A stretch of 64,000 nucleotides of DNA from Syntrophaceae bacterium UBA6087 (lineage in GTDB: Bacteria; Desulfobacterota; Desulfomonilia; UBA1062), in contig DIXF01000001.1 of NCBI GenBank assembly GCA_002448235.1, positions 530,594 through 594,593 of the forward strand, written 5' to 3'. The position numbers and the translations under genes are program-made. How positions within the stretch are numbered: position 1 is the stretch's first letter; the number at the start of each line of letters is the position of its first letter. This document shows positions 35,578 through 45,217 of this stretch, one piece after another. The notes beneath the pieces are model-generated. The model was given only the letters and a program-made list of their open reading frames with translations, ran no database searches and was not told the origin of the DNA.

Positions 35578-38125
35578 TATAACCCCCATGATGCAGCAGT
35601 ATCTCGATATCAAGAAGGATTACCGGGATACCATCCTTTTTTACCGCATGGGCGATTTCTACGAGATGTTCTACGGCGACGCCGTCACTGCGTCCAAAAT
35701 CCTGAGCCTCGCGCTCACCACCCGGGACAAGGGCAGGGAGAACCCCATCCCCATGTGCGGGGTTCCCTATCACAGCGCGAGCTCCTATATATCCCGTCTC
35801 ATCCGGCAGGGGTTTAAAGTAGCGGTCTGCGAGCAGGGAGAGGTCTCTTCTAACGGAAAGGGCCTCGTGCACCGGGAGGTGGTACAGGTCATCACACCCG
35901 GACTCATCGTCGAGGACGACCAGCTCGTGAGCGAAAAGCCGAACTACCTCATGGCGGTGTGCAGGGATGCGAAGAAAGACCGGTACGGCATCGCCTTCAT
36001 CGACATCTCCACCGGCGACTTCCGCGTGACGGAAGTCCTTTCGGCCAGGGATTTCCACGCCGAGATGCACCGCGTGTCTCCCAGCGAAGTCATCGCGCTG
36101 GATGCCGGCATCGTTCCCGGGGGGTTCTATCTCACCGTACGGGACGCAGGGATGAGCATTGAGAAGGCAAAGGACCTGCTGGCAGGCCATTTCCGGACCG
36201 CGGGCATCGAGGGCCTGGGCCTCAAGGATCACGAACCGGCCCTCATGGCCTCTGCAATGGTGCTCGACTATGTCAGGGAAACGCAGAAAGGGACTCTGCC
36301 CCACATCACCTCTGTCAGATTCTACAATCCGGGCAGGTACATGATCCTTGGCGCCAATACCAAGCGCAATCTTGAGCTGTTCGACTCCATCTCGGGAGAG
36401 CGGGCGAACACCCTTTTCGGGGTGATGAACCGCACGAACACCTCCATGGGGGCGCGGATGCTCTCCGACTGGATCTCTTTTCCGCTCATGGACACCGGAG
36501 AGATAACGGCCAGGCTCGATGCCGTCGAGGAGCTGTGCGCAACCGCAGTCATGGCGGAGAATTTAAGAGGCCTGCTTTCCGAGATCCCGGACATGGAGAG
36601 GATCGTCGGCAGGATCTCGGCGGGCAGCGCCTCGCCGCGGGACGTCCGGTCGCTGGCCTGCGGACTGGAGAAGGTTCCCGCCATACGGGCGATCATTCAG
36701 GAGGCGCGGCCTGAGCTTCTGAAAAGCCTCCTGCACCGGATGAAGCCCCTGGGAGAGGTGGTCGACAGGATTACCGCGACCATCGTAGCCGATCCGCCCA
36801 ACAAGATCGGCGACGGGGGCGTTATTGCAGAGGGAGTCGATGCCGAGCTCGACGAGCTCAAGCTGCTCCGCAGGGATTCCCGGCAGTGGATCGCCGACCT
36901 GGAGTCGAGGGAGCGGGAGGCGACCGGCATCAATACGCTCAAAATCGGCTACAACAGGGTGTTCGGATACTATATCGAGATCTCGAACGTCCATGCCCGC
37001 AAGGCCCCCCAGCAGTACATGCGCAAGCAGACGCTCGCCAATGCGGAGCGCTTCATCACTCCCGAGCTCAAGGAGTACGAGTCCAAGATCCTCGGTGCTC
37101 AGGACGCCATCTCCCGGATCGAGACGAGGATCTTTGCCGGTCTCTTGGAGTTCCTCGTCGGGTGGATCCCGGAGATGAAGGAAACCATAACGGCCATAGC
37201 ATCTACCGACGTCCTGGGCTCGCTTGCCCGGCTCTCCATGGACCGCGGATACCGCAGGCCTTTGGTGAGGCAGGGGAGGGAAGTCACGGTCCGGTCCGGC
37301 CGGCACCCGGTCGTGGAGCAGGTGTTGAAGGCAGGCGAGTTCGTCCCCAACGACTGCCTGTTCGACGGGGAAAAGGATACCATCCACGTCATCACGGGCC
37401 CCAACATGGCGGGTAAGTCCACCTACATGAGGCAGATCGCCCTGATCGCCATCATGGCCCAGATGGGATCGTTCGTGCCGGCCCGGCAGACCGAAGTAGG
37501 GGTGGTGGACAGGATTTTCACCAGGATCGGCGCCCTGGACAACCTCTCGGCCGGGCAGAGCACCTTCCTCGTCGAGATGAGCGAGACGGCGGAGATCCTC
37601 AATAACGCGACCGAGAACAGCCTCGTCATCCTCGACGAGATCGGCAGGGGCACGTCGACCTACGACGGGATGTCCCTGGCCTGGGCCGTAGCCGAATATC
37701 TCGACAAAAAGCGCATCAGGACGTTCTTTGCCACCCATTATCACGAGCTTGCCGACCTCGCCCGGAGACACCAGGGGATCAAAAACCTGCACATGGCTGT
37801 CGAGGAAAGCGGCCACGAAGTCATCTTCCTGCGCGAGGTGAGGAGAGGCGCCATCGGCAGGAGCTACGGCATTTATGTGGCCAAGCTCGCAGGCGTGCCC
37901 GAAGAGGTGGTGGAAAATGCCAAGGTCATCCTCGGCACCATCGGGAAGAAGGCAAAAACAGTACCTGCCGCCTACCATGACCAGCCTGTCCAGGGGAGCC
38001 TTTTCCATGAAACGAATCCGGGCGCGGCCGCCGATCTGCTCGGGCAGATCAGGGACGCCGACCTCGAACGCATGACCCCCATAGAGGCCCTGAACCTCCT
38101 CCATAAGATCAGAGAAAATATCTAA
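35570..38125 (+). CDS. mutS: DNA mismatch repair protein MutS
   Basis: An 851-residue MutS. The mismatch-sensing Phe-X-Glu is F30-Y31-E32 in MGDFYEMF. The C-terminal ATPase has Walker A GPNMAGKSTYMRQ, Walker B-type VILDEIGRGTSTYDG and FATHYHEL. It recognises mismatches and recruits MutL. ATG at 35570 gives the family N-terminus MGNITPMMQQYLDIK; a longer in-frame extension overlaps the previous gene and is not used. mutL is not in the window. Confidence 0.97.
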   Translation: MGNITPMMQQYLDIKKDYRDTILFYRMGDFYEMFYGDAVTASKILSLALTTRDKGRENPIPMCGVPYHSASSYISRLIRQGFKVAVCEQGEVSSNGKGLVHREVVQVITPGLIVEDDQLVSEKPNYLMAVCRDAKKDRYGIAFIDISTGDFRVTEVLSARDFHAEMHRVSPSEVIALDAGIVPGGFYLTVRDAGMSIEKAKDLLAGHFRTAGIEGLGLKDHEPALMASAMVLDYVRETQKGTLPHITSVRFYNPGRYMILGANTKRNLELFDSISGERANTLFGVMNRTNTSMGARMLSDWISFPLMDTGEITARLDAVEELCATAVMAENLRGLLSEIPDMERIVGRISAGSASPRDVRSLACGLEKVPAIRAIIQEARPELLKSLLHRMKPLGEVVDRITATIVADPPNKIGDGGVIAEGVDAELDELKLLRRDSRQWIADLESREREATGINTLKIGYNRVFGYYIEISNVHARKAPQQYMRKQTLANAERFITPELKEYESKILGAQDAISRIETRIFAGLLEFLVGWIPEMKETITAIASTDVLGSLARLSMDRGYRRPLVRQGREVTVRSGRHPVVEQVLKAGEFVPNDCLFDGEKDTIHVITGPNMAGKSTYMRQIALIAIMAQMGSFVPARQTEVGVVDRIFTRIGALDNLSAGQSTFLVEMSETAEILNNATENSLVILDEIGRGTSTYDGMSLAWAVAEYLDKKRIRTFFATHYHELADLARRHQGIKNLHMAVEESGHEVIFLREVRRGAIGRSYGIYVAKLAGVPEEVVENAKVILGTIGKKAKTVPAAYHDQPVQGSLFHETNPGAAADLLGQIRDADLERMTPIEALNLLHKIRENI

Positions 38126-38136
38126 GCATTCAAGAT

Positions 38137-38164
38137 TAAAGCTTCCTTTCGATTATTCCGAAAA
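38137..38164 (+). promoter_or_regulatory. Possible sigma-28 flagellar promoter
   Basis: TAAAGCTT, 12 bases, TCCGAAAA resembles the FliA consensus TAAAGTTT-N11-GCCGATAA with one extra spacer base, and lies 22 bp before the MshEN-FlhG gene. The match is partial and could be chance. Confidence 0.3.
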
Positions 38165-38185
38165 CCTCCATATGAGAGGTCTACT

Positions 38186-39418
38186 ATGAACAATGAGATG
38201 GATACTCGCGCACTTGCGCGCAAGAGCGGGATGCCGTTCATCGATATCGGGAAGGAAACGCCTGACCATAAGTGTGTTGAATTACTCACGGAAGATATGG
38301 CAAAGACGTACAACAGCATCCCGGTCCGATTCTTGAACGGCGGCGTGCTCGTAGCCATAGGCGACCCTTCTCAGAAAGACCTGATCGAAAGCCTGAGCAC
38401 CCATATGGGGAAGAAGATATATCCTGCCCTGGCCGATAAGGAAGCCATCCGCAGGGTGATAGATTCCTGCTATGCCTCCCGGGCGCTGATAGAGGTGAAG
38501 GACGAGAGCGTGGTTGAGACGCCCGTCGAAGAGACCGGCGGAAGCCGGCTCATCTCGGTCATCTCCAACAAGGGCGGGGTAGGCAAGACCCATATCTCGA
38601 CCAACCTGGCAAAGGCAATCGCCGACACCGGGAAAAAGGTCCTGCTCATCGATGCGGACCTGGGCAATGCCGACGTCTCCAACAAGCTTGCATTGTTTCC
38701 GGAATTCACCCTCTACGACTTCCTGCTGGGCGATACGTCCTTAAACGACATGATCGAGCGCACCCCCTACGGATTCGACCTCATCGGAGGAAGCTCCGGA
38801 GAGTTCAAGCTCGCGAACATCAACTATGTCCAGCGCACCAAGTTCATCAGGGGCTTCAGGAAGATAAGCGAAAAGTACGATTTCACGATCTTTGACTTGA
38901 GCGCGGGCATCAGTTCCACAGTCACGGATTTCGCGCTTGCCTCGGACGAGACGCTCATCGTCACCACGCCCCAGGATATCATCGCCGGATATGCCTGTAT
39001 AAAGGCCACGTTCCAGCGGTTCAAGCACATCGAGGAATCCCTGATAAACAAAGTGGAGTTCTACCAGCCCAGGAAGGTCTACCAGCCCTGGGTGATCATG
39101 AACCAGGTTACGACCCTGAAGCAGGGCCTCTTCCTTTTCAACAGGATATGCCAGACGACCGACGAGCGCGTGAACAACATGGAGCCGACATTCACGGTGA
39201 AGCCGGAGTATCTCGGCGGCATCCTCTATGACAGGGATAACTTCAAAAAAGCCGAGATGGAGAGAAAGCCTCTGTCCGTGGTCGCGCCGAGAGGAAATCC
39301 TGCCCAGTGTATGACATATCTGGGAACGAACCTCCTCGAACGTCCCGAGCTCAGGCAGTACAAGCAACACCTGAAGACCGGCCTGGGGCGCTTCGCAATG
39401 ATCTTCGGACTGGAGTAG
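38186..39418 (+). CDS. MshEN-domain fused to MinD/FlhG-like ATPase
   Basis: A 410-residue protein with two parts. Residues ~5-105 match the N-terminal domain of GspE/PilB ATPases (MshEN): ARKSGMPFIDIGKETPDH and GGVLVAIGDPSQKDLIESL. In some ATPases this domain binds c-di-GMP. Residues ~120-400 form a MinD/ParA-type ATPase with deviant Walker A SNKGGVGKTHISTNLA, LLIDADLGNADVS and TIFDLSAGISSTVTDF, closest to FlhG/FleN, the flagellar number regulator. There is no secretion motor part. The position after mutS near the flagellar genes fits motility control. The domain joining is seen directly; the c-di-GMP link is inferred. Confidence 0.82.
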   Translation: MNNEMDTRALARKSGMPFIDIGKETPDHKCVELLTEDMAKTYNSIPVRFLNGGVLVAIGDPSQKDLIESLSTHMGKKIYPALADKEAIRRVIDSCYASRALIEVKDESVVETPVEETGGSRLISVISNKGGVGKTHISTNLAKAIADTGKKVLLIDADLGNADVSNKLALFPEFTLYDFLLGDTSLNDMIERTPYGFDLIGGSSGEFKLANINYVQRTKFIRGFRKISEKYDFTIFDLSAGISSTVTDFALASDETLIVTTPQDIIAGYACIKATFQRFKHIEESLINKVEFYQPRKVYQPWVIMNQVTTLKQGLFLFNRICQTTDERVNNMEPTFTVKPEYLGGILYDRDNFKKAEMERKPLSVVAPRGNPAQCMTYLGTNLLERPELRQYKQHLKTGLGRFAMIFGLE

Positions 39419-39486
39419 TTTTGATCTTAAGTATTGGTATGCAGTACCGATAAAAATATTATACCGGATGGGTGAAGGAAGAACAG

Positions 39487-39675
39487 ATGACGATAACAGA
39501 GTACAAAGCACAATTCGTTGAGAAATGGGATGACGTGAGACCTGTGGTCATCTACTTCGCCGGGGAAAGGTTTGTCGTTGAATACAAGGGCGATTTCGAT
39601 CCCGTGCTTACTCCGGTCGTTGCAATGGTTCATTCCTATCTCGGTAATATCTGTCTTACCCAGATCGACAACTGA
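39487..39675 (+). CDS. Small conserved-looking protein, 62 aa
   Basis: A 62-residue frame (MTITEYKAQFVEKWDDVRPV...) with an excellent GAAGGAAG site 4-5 bases before the ATG at 39487. An in-frame GTG at 39472 would place that site inside the gene. It is soluble, with a hydrophobic C-terminal half (TPVVAMVHSYLGNICLTQI). It lies 68 bp after the MshEN-FlhG gene, same strand. I do not recognise it. Confidence 0.6.
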   Translation: MTITEYKAQFVEKWDDVRPVVIYFAGERFVVEYKGDFDPVLTPVVAMVHSYLGNICLTQIDN

Positions 39676-39825
39676 TGTCGGTTCCTGCGCTCACGCGGGC
39701 AAAGCTCCTTTTCAATAAAAACAAAGCGATTGAAGATATCATTGGTGGTACAAGGTCGCGCAGTTATTTTGTTTCATCCATTTGTCTTGCTTCTGTGCAT
39801 TCATTACTTTATTAATGAGTAATAT

Positions 39826-40506
39826 ATGACGGTTCTCAAAGCATCAGGAGAAAAGAAGGTCCTGGTCATCGATGACGACGAGGGGGACTGCTGTCTCGTA
39901 GAAGATATCCTGAGCGAGGACGGCATAACCGTTGTTAAGGCTATCGGCGGGGAGATGGGGATCCGTATCCTCTCCGAGCAGGAGTTTCCGGTCATCGTCA
40001 CCGACCTGCGCATGCCCGATATCGACGGCATGGCGATCATCGATTTTGTCCGGAAACGCCAGCTTGATTCCCTGATCATCGTCATCACCGGGTTCGCGAG
40101 TGTCGACAGCGTCATCGAAGCCTTGAGAATGGGCGCCTATGATTACATCCTGAAGCCCTTCAGCGCAGACCTCTTACGTTTCACCGTCAAACGTGCCTTC
40201 GACTACAGATCCCTGAGGGACGAGCAGGACAGGCTGAAATTTTTCGAAATGGTCGCCCAGCTCGCAAGCACTACCGCGCATGAGGTCTTCCAGCCGCTGA
40301 CCGTGGTCATGGGCGAGGCGAAGGGGATCGTCAAGGAAGCCCGGGACGAGCCCATCCGGGAAATGGCCCAGCAGATCCTCGAAGAAGCGCGGAAGATCAG
40401 GGACGTGGTCCGCAAAATGGACAATCTCCACGAGTATGTCATCAAGACGTTCCCGGGCGGATACACGATCATCGATATCGAAAAAGGGTCTTCCGATACC
40501 CGGTAA
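39826..40506 (+). CDS. Receiver-HisKA protein without ATPase domain
   Basis: A 226-residue protein. Residues 10-125 are a CheY-type receiver: VLVIDDDEGD, VIVTDLRMPDIDG (phospho-Asp), ITGFASVDS and YDYILKPF. Residues ~140-205 look like a histidine-kinase dimerisation helix pair with an H-box-like VAQLASTTAHEVFQPLTVV, but no HATPase follows and the protein ends. It may act as a phosphotransfer relay or a dimeric regulator. The ribosome site is weak. No cognate kinase is adjacent; the hybrid kinase at 48-50.6 kb is far. Confidence 0.8.
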   Translation: MTVLKASGEKKVLVIDDDEGDCCLVEDILSEDGITVVKAIGGEMGIRILSEQEFPVIVTDLRMPDIDGMAIIDFVRKRQLDSLIIVITGFASVDSVIEALRMGAYDYILKPFSADLLRFTVKRAFDYRSLRDEQDRLKFFEMVAQLASTTAHEVFQPLTVVMGEAKGIVKEARDEPIREMAQQILEEARKIRDVVRKMDNLHEYVIKTFPGGYTIIDIEKGSSDTR

Positions 40507-40572
40507 GGCGACTTCAAAGAGATTTTTCCGCCGCACTTCCTTTCGCTGTCCGATTCATTTATATTATCAGAT

Positions 40573-41736
40573 ATGAGCAGAACAAGGGGTATGTTATACT
40601 GCCTTTTCATGGGTATCTTCGGTCCGACGGTCATCGCGCTCGCCGCGCCTTCTCCGGGGCACGCGGAGGGGCGTTCTCTCCCCTCGTGCGTCTCGACGGA
40701 ATCTTTGAAGGTCGATTTCAACCAGGAAAGGTTGAATTCTTACTGCCTGATAATAGATACAAGGAGCGAAAGCGAGGAGAAGGCCGACACGGAAGCGGGC
40801 CGGCTCAAAGGCCCGGTGATCGTTTTTTTCCAGGGCCATGCCCAGCGTCCTTCGGATGCCTATGGGCTCACCTCGGGGCTTGCATTGAAGTCCAGGTCAG
40901 GCGTCGTCGTCATCTCCGTGTGCGATACCCCGTATGGAGTGGACCCTGCGTGGCGCGGAGACAGGGGCAAGGACGTGGTCCTCATGGAAACCGTCAGGTG
41001 GATGCTTGCATCCCGGGGTATTGCGGTGGAAGGCTACACTCCCCTGCAGGATGCTCCGGTCCGGATTGATGAGTCCTATGCCGATGACGGCCAATGCGGG
41101 ATCAGCTCGGGATTGATCGCGGTCGGCTGGTCCCACGGCGGTATTCTGGCAAGGAGATTCGCCCATTTCTACCCGGCATCGGTCAGTGCGCTCGGCCAGG
41201 TGTGTCCGGCAGGCTACGAGCGTCTGAGTCCGCTTGGGCTTACCGGCAAGTTTGCCCTGGAATCGTTAAGGATCTCCAAGCTCACGGCCACCGGTCATGC
41301 GCGAGATGCCCTGAGCTCGGCCTGGGGCTTTACGAAAGGCTTCGTGGGAGACTTTGCCCGGTCGGTTCCCAGCGCCCTCCTGTATGCGCACCCCGGGAAG
41401 GTTTTCCGGACAGGCCGCGATATCAGAGACTGCACCGTCTACTGCGACAGCTCGCTTTTCGGCCTTGCCCACCTGAAAGCCGTCTCCGTAATCTTCGCTG
41501 CCGACGATTTCTGCATGAGCCCGGAAAGGATACTGGGGACGTCGGATCCCGGCCGCGTCCCGCAGGATAAGGCTTCGGAATTCTGGAAGAGGTATTATGC
41601 CGATATCTCGCCCGAACGCACGAGCCTTTCGGTAACGGTCCTGCCCGGCACGCACCTCGCGCCTGTTTCCCACAGCGATCTGTATATACCGGAGCTCCTT
41701 GAGGGCCTCGGCCAGGCAGCAGCCCCTCGGCCGTAG
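40573..41736 (+). CDS. Exported alpha/beta-hydrolase-like protein
   Basis: A 387-residue protein with a signal peptide (to about GHAEG). The nucleophile elbow is GWSHGG, with candidate Asp in FAADDFCMS and His in LPGTHLAPVSH, so a lipase/esterase-type catalytic triad is complete. Cysteines around 35-60, 165 and 275-285 suggest disulphides. It could be secreted through the T2SS, whose genes are in this window, but that is inferred only from location. The substrate is unknown. It is followed by the thermonuclease gene after 21 bp. Confidence 0.72.
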   Translation: MSRTRGMLYCLFMGIFGPTVIALAAPSPGHAEGRSLPSCVSTESLKVDFNQERLNSYCLIIDTRSESEEKADTEAGRLKGPVIVFFQGHAQRPSDAYGLTSGLALKSRSGVVVISVCDTPYGVDPAWRGDRGKDVVLMETVRWMLASRGIAVEGYTPLQDAPVRIDESYADDGQCGISSGLIAVGWSHGGILARRFAHFYPASVSALGQVCPAGYERLSPLGLTGKFALESLRISKLTATGHARDALSSAWGFTKGFVGDFARSVPSALLYAHPGKVFRTGRDIRDCTVYCDSSLFGLAHLKAVSVIFAADDFCMSPERILGTSDPGRVPQDKASEFWKRYYADISPERTSLSVTVLPGTHLAPVSHSDLYIPELLEGLGQAAAPRP

Positions 41737-41757
41737 CAGGGAGGCCTCCGTAAGGGT

Positions 41758-42228
41758 ATGAAAAAATCAATGCGCCTGCCTCTCTTCGCGCTTGCCGTCA
41801 TAATGCTCATGGCCTTTCTCGGCTGGGAAAAGCAGCGCGATGTCCTCGAAGTGGCAAGGGTATACGACGGGGACACCATCGAGCTGAAAGACGGGAGAAA
41901 GGTACGGCTCATCGGCGTCGACGCCCCGGAAGTCGACTCGCCGTACTCCCGGAAAGAGCCTTTCGGCGATGAGAGTAAGGCGTATCTTGAGAAGCTGATT
42001 GCAGGAAAAAAAGTCTCCATCAGGATCGGGAAAGATCCGAAAGACCGCTTCGGAAGGACCCTGGCCTATGTGTATGCAGAAGATGTCCTCGTGAACGGCC
42101 GCATCATCCGCGATGGGTATGCCCGGGTATACGAGCGGTTCGATTACGAGTACAAAGACCTCTTCAAGGCGTACGAGCGGGAGGCAAGGACAAAGGGACT
42201 CGGCCTCTGGAGAGAAAAGACGCGGTAG
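41758..42228 (+). CDS. Thermonuclease-family (SNase) nuclease
   Basis: A 156-residue SNase-fold protein with an N-terminal signal or membrane anchor (LFALAVIMLMAFLGW). Active-site residues match staphylococcal nuclease: VYDGDTIEL, VRLIGVDAPE (Arg, Asp, Glu) and DRFGRTLAYVY (second Arg). Such enzymes hydrolyse DNA and RNA with Ca2+, here probably in the periplasm or outside. It is probably cotranscribed with the hydrolase. It converges with a small membrane protein gene 6 bp away. Confidence 0.93.
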   Translation: MKKSMRLPLFALAVIMLMAFLGWEKQRDVLEVARVYDGDTIELKDGRKVRLIGVDAPEVDSPYSRKEPFGDESKAYLEKLIAGKKVSIRIGKDPKDRFGRTLAYVYAEDVLVNGRIIRDGYARVYERFDYEYKDLFKAYEREARTKGLGLWREKTR

Positions 42229-42234
42229 CCGGGA

Positions 42235-42510
42235 TCACGCATACCGGTTTTTCAGATAAGACCCGATGAAAAGAAAGATCAGCCCGATAACGATGAGGGC
42301 CACAAAGAGCGGGGTGGATCCAAGCGCACCGACAAGCTGGTGGCTCGCATACACCTGATTCTGAACGGCTTCCGGCAGCTTATCCACGACGAAGAGCACG
42401 GTGTAACTTGTCTGGTCATTGTGCATCAGGTACGAGATCCCCTGGTAAAGCAGCAGGAAGACACCTCCGACAGAACCCCCGATGCCTGCAAGGAAAAACA
42501 GCTTATCCAC
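42235..42510 (-). CDS. Small membrane protein, 91 aa
   Basis: A 91-residue protein with two membrane helices (FLAGIGGSVGGVFLLLYQG; PLFVALIVIGLIFLFIGSYL) and a hydrophilic loop between them. It starts with GTG behind AAGGAGG. I do not recognise a family. It stands alone on the minus strand between convergent and divergent plus-strand genes. Confidence 0.7.
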   Translation of the reverse strand: MDKLFFLAGIGGSVGGVFLLLYQGISYLMHNDQTSYTVLFVVDKLPEAVQNQVYASHQLVGALGSTPLFVALIVIGLIFLFIGSYLKNRYA

Positions 42511-42739
42511 AGCGCCTCCTTCATGAGAACATGATTATACCACGGTTTTCTATATCATACTTCCCGGGAGGAGGGAACACCTCTGACGGTCAATAAAAGC
42601 TGCAAGGTAAGGCTTTAATCACAATGGAGTTTCCCCGATATGCTCATCAAACGAGATATTGATATGAAACTCTTGCATTCATTTCCATATTCAACTATCT
42701 TTCGCTTCTATATTTATCTCGTCCGAGAAGGAGAACTTC

Positions 42740-44605
42740 ATGCTTACGTACATGAGAAGCCGATCCCAAAAATGGGTCAAGATGCTCATATTCGGGGTCA
42801 TCATAGTAGTCTTCGTATTATGGGGGGGGAGCTCATACGTGGGCAATGAGGCCAGCAAGGTCGCGAAGGTCGACCGGCACATCATCACCATCAACCAGTA
42901 CTCGAAGGCTTACCAGGACGCCTTGAAGCTCTACCAGAGCAAGCTCGGGGACAACCTGACGCCCGATATGATCAAGCAGCTCGGACTGAAGGAGAAGGTT
43001 CTCGATGGGCTCATCGACGACTATATCCTGGACCTCCAGGCAAAGGAGCTGGACATAAGCATCTCAGATGAAGAACTCCAGAAAGCCATCAGCGAGTTCC
43101 CGCCTTTTCAGCAGGACGGACAGTTCAATGCGGACAATTACCGGAGGGTCCTCCAGTACCAGAGGCTCACCCCCGGCGAGTTCGAAGAGATTCAGAGAAA
43201 CGAGCTTTTAAGGCAGAGGGTCTATGGGGTCATCACCGAAAACGTGATCGTATCGCCCGCGGAGACGGCGGAATATTACAAATATCAGAACGATACCTTT
43301 GACCTCAATTATCTGACCGTCGATGCCCGGGCATATCTGAAAGACATATCCGTCAGCGATTCAGAGGCCGGGGTGTACTATGACAAGAACAAGGAAAAAT
43401 ACAAGATTCCTCCCAAGATAGTCCTTTCCTATATCGATTTTCCCGCTGCCCGGTATTTGAGCAATGTGTCCGTGAGCCTTGAAGAAGCCAGGGACTATTA
43501 TGATTCCCACAAGGATGAATTCAGCTCGAAGGAGCAGGTGCACGGCAGGCACATACTCTTTAAAGTTTCCCAGGGAGACAGTGAGGCCGCGATCCGCCAG
43601 AAAGAGGAAGCAGCACGGAAGGTTTACCAGGAAATAAAGGCGGGAGGGGATTTTGCGGCATTGGCCGGCAAGTATTCCGAAGACCCGGGCACGAATTTCA
43701 TCGGCGGAGATATCGGCTTCGTCCCCAAGGACAGCCTGCCCGCTCCCATGGGGGAAACGCTCTATAAGATGAACCCCGGAGAGGTTGTCGAGCCGATCCG
43801 GACGAGCCTCGGCTTCCACGTGCTCAAGCTCGAAGGCAAAAAGGAAGGAAAGACCTCTTCGTTTGAAGAAATGTCTTCAATGATTGTCGATAAGATGAAG
43901 ATCCAGCGGGCTAAAATCGATGCAGGGAACGAGGCCAACAACGCGTTCAAAGAGCTTTATGAACAGGGGAGCCCCGACCTGGGAGCATATGCCCGGACCA
44001 AGGGCCTTACCCTCAAGGAGCTCGGCCCCTTTGCCCAGAATGAAAACATCGGCATACCCAATTCCGCAGAGATCGCAAAGACCGCCTTCGGGTATCCCAA
44101 GGGAGAGCTCGGCTCGGTCGTCGATACCGATGACGGCTTTATAATCTACATGATCAAAGACACCATACCGGCACGCATCCCGGAGCTTGCAGAGGTCAAG
44201 GATAAGGTGGTGAGCGATCTGAAGGTGTCGAAGGCCCTTGAGAAGGCAGCGGCATACGCGGCAGGTCTCGCGAAGAATCCTGCCCGGCTGGCCGGAATTC
44301 CGCATCAGACAACCGGCGAGTTCAAGAGGACGGCGTACATGATCCCGCAGATCGGGATGGTTCAGGGCATAAAGGACGATCTCGATACGCTGAAAAGCCC
44401 GAAGACCTATACGGAAGGGGACAAGGTCTATGTCGTCTGGATCGGCAGATTGCAGCAGGCCGATGTGAATGCCGCAGGCAAAGAAAATCTCGACACGGTC
44501 AGAAAAGAGCTGCTTTCCCGGAAGAGAGAGGCTGCGGTCCAGGATTTCCTGAAAGACGCACGCGCAAAGCACAAGATCGTAAAAGAGACCGACCGGATCC
44601 TGTAG
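42740..44605 (+). CDS. ppiD: PpiD-like periplasmic chaperone/isomerase
   Basis: A 621-residue protein with an N-terminal membrane anchor (MLIFGVIIVVFVLWGGSSYV), a SurA-N-like chaperone region (~35-170) and a parvulin domain (~255-350) with HGRHILFKV, GGDIGFVPKDSL and LGFHVLKL. PpiD sits at the Sec exit and helps outer-membrane proteins fold. GAAGGAG precedes the ATG. A second PPIase-like segment after 380 is degenerate. It is the second parvulin of the window. Confidence 0.93.
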   Translation: MLTYMRSRSQKWVKMLIFGVIIVVFVLWGGSSYVGNEASKVAKVDRHIITINQYSKAYQDALKLYQSKLGDNLTPDMIKQLGLKEKVLDGLIDDYILDLQAKELDISISDEELQKAISEFPPFQQDGQFNADNYRRVLQYQRLTPGEFEEIQRNELLRQRVYGVITENVIVSPAETAEYYKYQNDTFDLNYLTVDARAYLKDISVSDSEAGVYYDKNKEKYKIPPKIVLSYIDFPAARYLSNVSVSLEEARDYYDSHKDEFSSKEQVHGRHILFKVSQGDSEAAIRQKEEAARKVYQEIKAGGDFAALAGKYSEDPGTNFIGGDIGFVPKDSLPAPMGETLYKMNPGEVVEPIRTSLGFHVLKLEGKKEGKTSSFEEMSSMIVDKMKIQRAKIDAGNEANNAFKELYEQGSPDLGAYARTKGLTLKELGPFAQNENIGIPNSAEIAKTAFGYPKGELGSVVDTDDGFIIYMIKDTIPARIPELAEVKDKVVSDLKVSKALEKAAAYAAGLAKNPARLAGIPHQTTGEFKRTAYMIPQIGMVQGIKDDLDTLKSPKTYTEGDKVYVVWIGRLQQADVNAAGKENLDTVRKELLSRKREAAVQDFLKDARAKHKIVKETDRIL

Positions 44606-44636
44606 CGTCGATCAGTGCGATCTTCGGCCCGCTCTA

Positions 44637-45212
44637 TCACGGCTCGGTCCGGCGGGTTTTGCGCTCGGCTTCGATGCGGAGTTCTGTAAAGAGCTGCACG
44701 AGATCTTCAAACCGGTAGAAGGCATTCAGGCCGCTCGGGCTCGGCAATATCCATACGCCGGTATCGTACAGCCGGACATCCTGTCTGCCGATAACGGCCT
44801 TCGGGCGGCTGAACGCTATGCGGTACGCCCCTATCCCGAGGAATGCGATGAAGCGGGGATTGTATTTGCGGACCTTCTCAACGAGCGTTTTCCGGGATTC
44901 GATCAGCTCTTCCCGCTTTAACTCCTCCGCTCCCGCAGTCGATCGCTCTACGATATTCGTGAGCCCGTACCCCAGCGCAAGGAGATCCTCTTCTTCAAAG
45001 GGGGACAAAATCCTGGGGGTAAATCCCGATGCGTGGAGCACCGGCCAGAAGCGGTTTCCCGGCCGTGCAAAGTGGTGGCCCACGGCGCCGGAGTACAAAC
45101 CCGGATTGATGCCGCAGAAAAGCACCTTCAGGTGCGGGGCGATGAGATCGGGGATAGCCCTTCCTTTTGCAGCCGCGACCTCTTTACGGGTGGGTTTGCA
45201 GGGTGCCGTCAT
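44637..45212 (-). CDS. mug: G:T/U mismatch DNA glycosylase
   Basis: A 191-residue uracil-DNA glycosylase-superfamily enzyme of the Mug/TDG type. Motif 1 is CGINPGLYSGAVGHHF with the catalytic Asn, RPGNRFWPVL follows, and motif 2 is PSPSGLNAFY. It removes uracil or thymine mispaired with guanine. The ATG at 45212 lies 6 bp after the exchanger gene stop; an in-frame extension to 45341 lies inside that gene and is not used. The ribosome site is weak. Confidence 0.93.
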   Translation of the reverse strand: MTAPCKPTRKEVAAAKGRAIPDLIAPHLKVLFCGINPGLYSGAVGHHFARPGNRFWPVLHASGFTPRILSPFEEEDLLALGYGLTNIVERSTAGAEELKREELIESRKTLVEKVRKYNPRFIAFLGIGAYRIAFSRPKAVIGRQDVRLYDTGVWILPSPSGLNAFYRFEDLVQLFTELRIEAERKTRRTEP

Positions 45213-45217
45213 GGTTG

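Noticed and set aside
36563..38104. 513-codon minus-strand frame opposite mutS
   Set aside because: High GC leaves antisense frames open; mutS on the plus strand is complete with all motifs.
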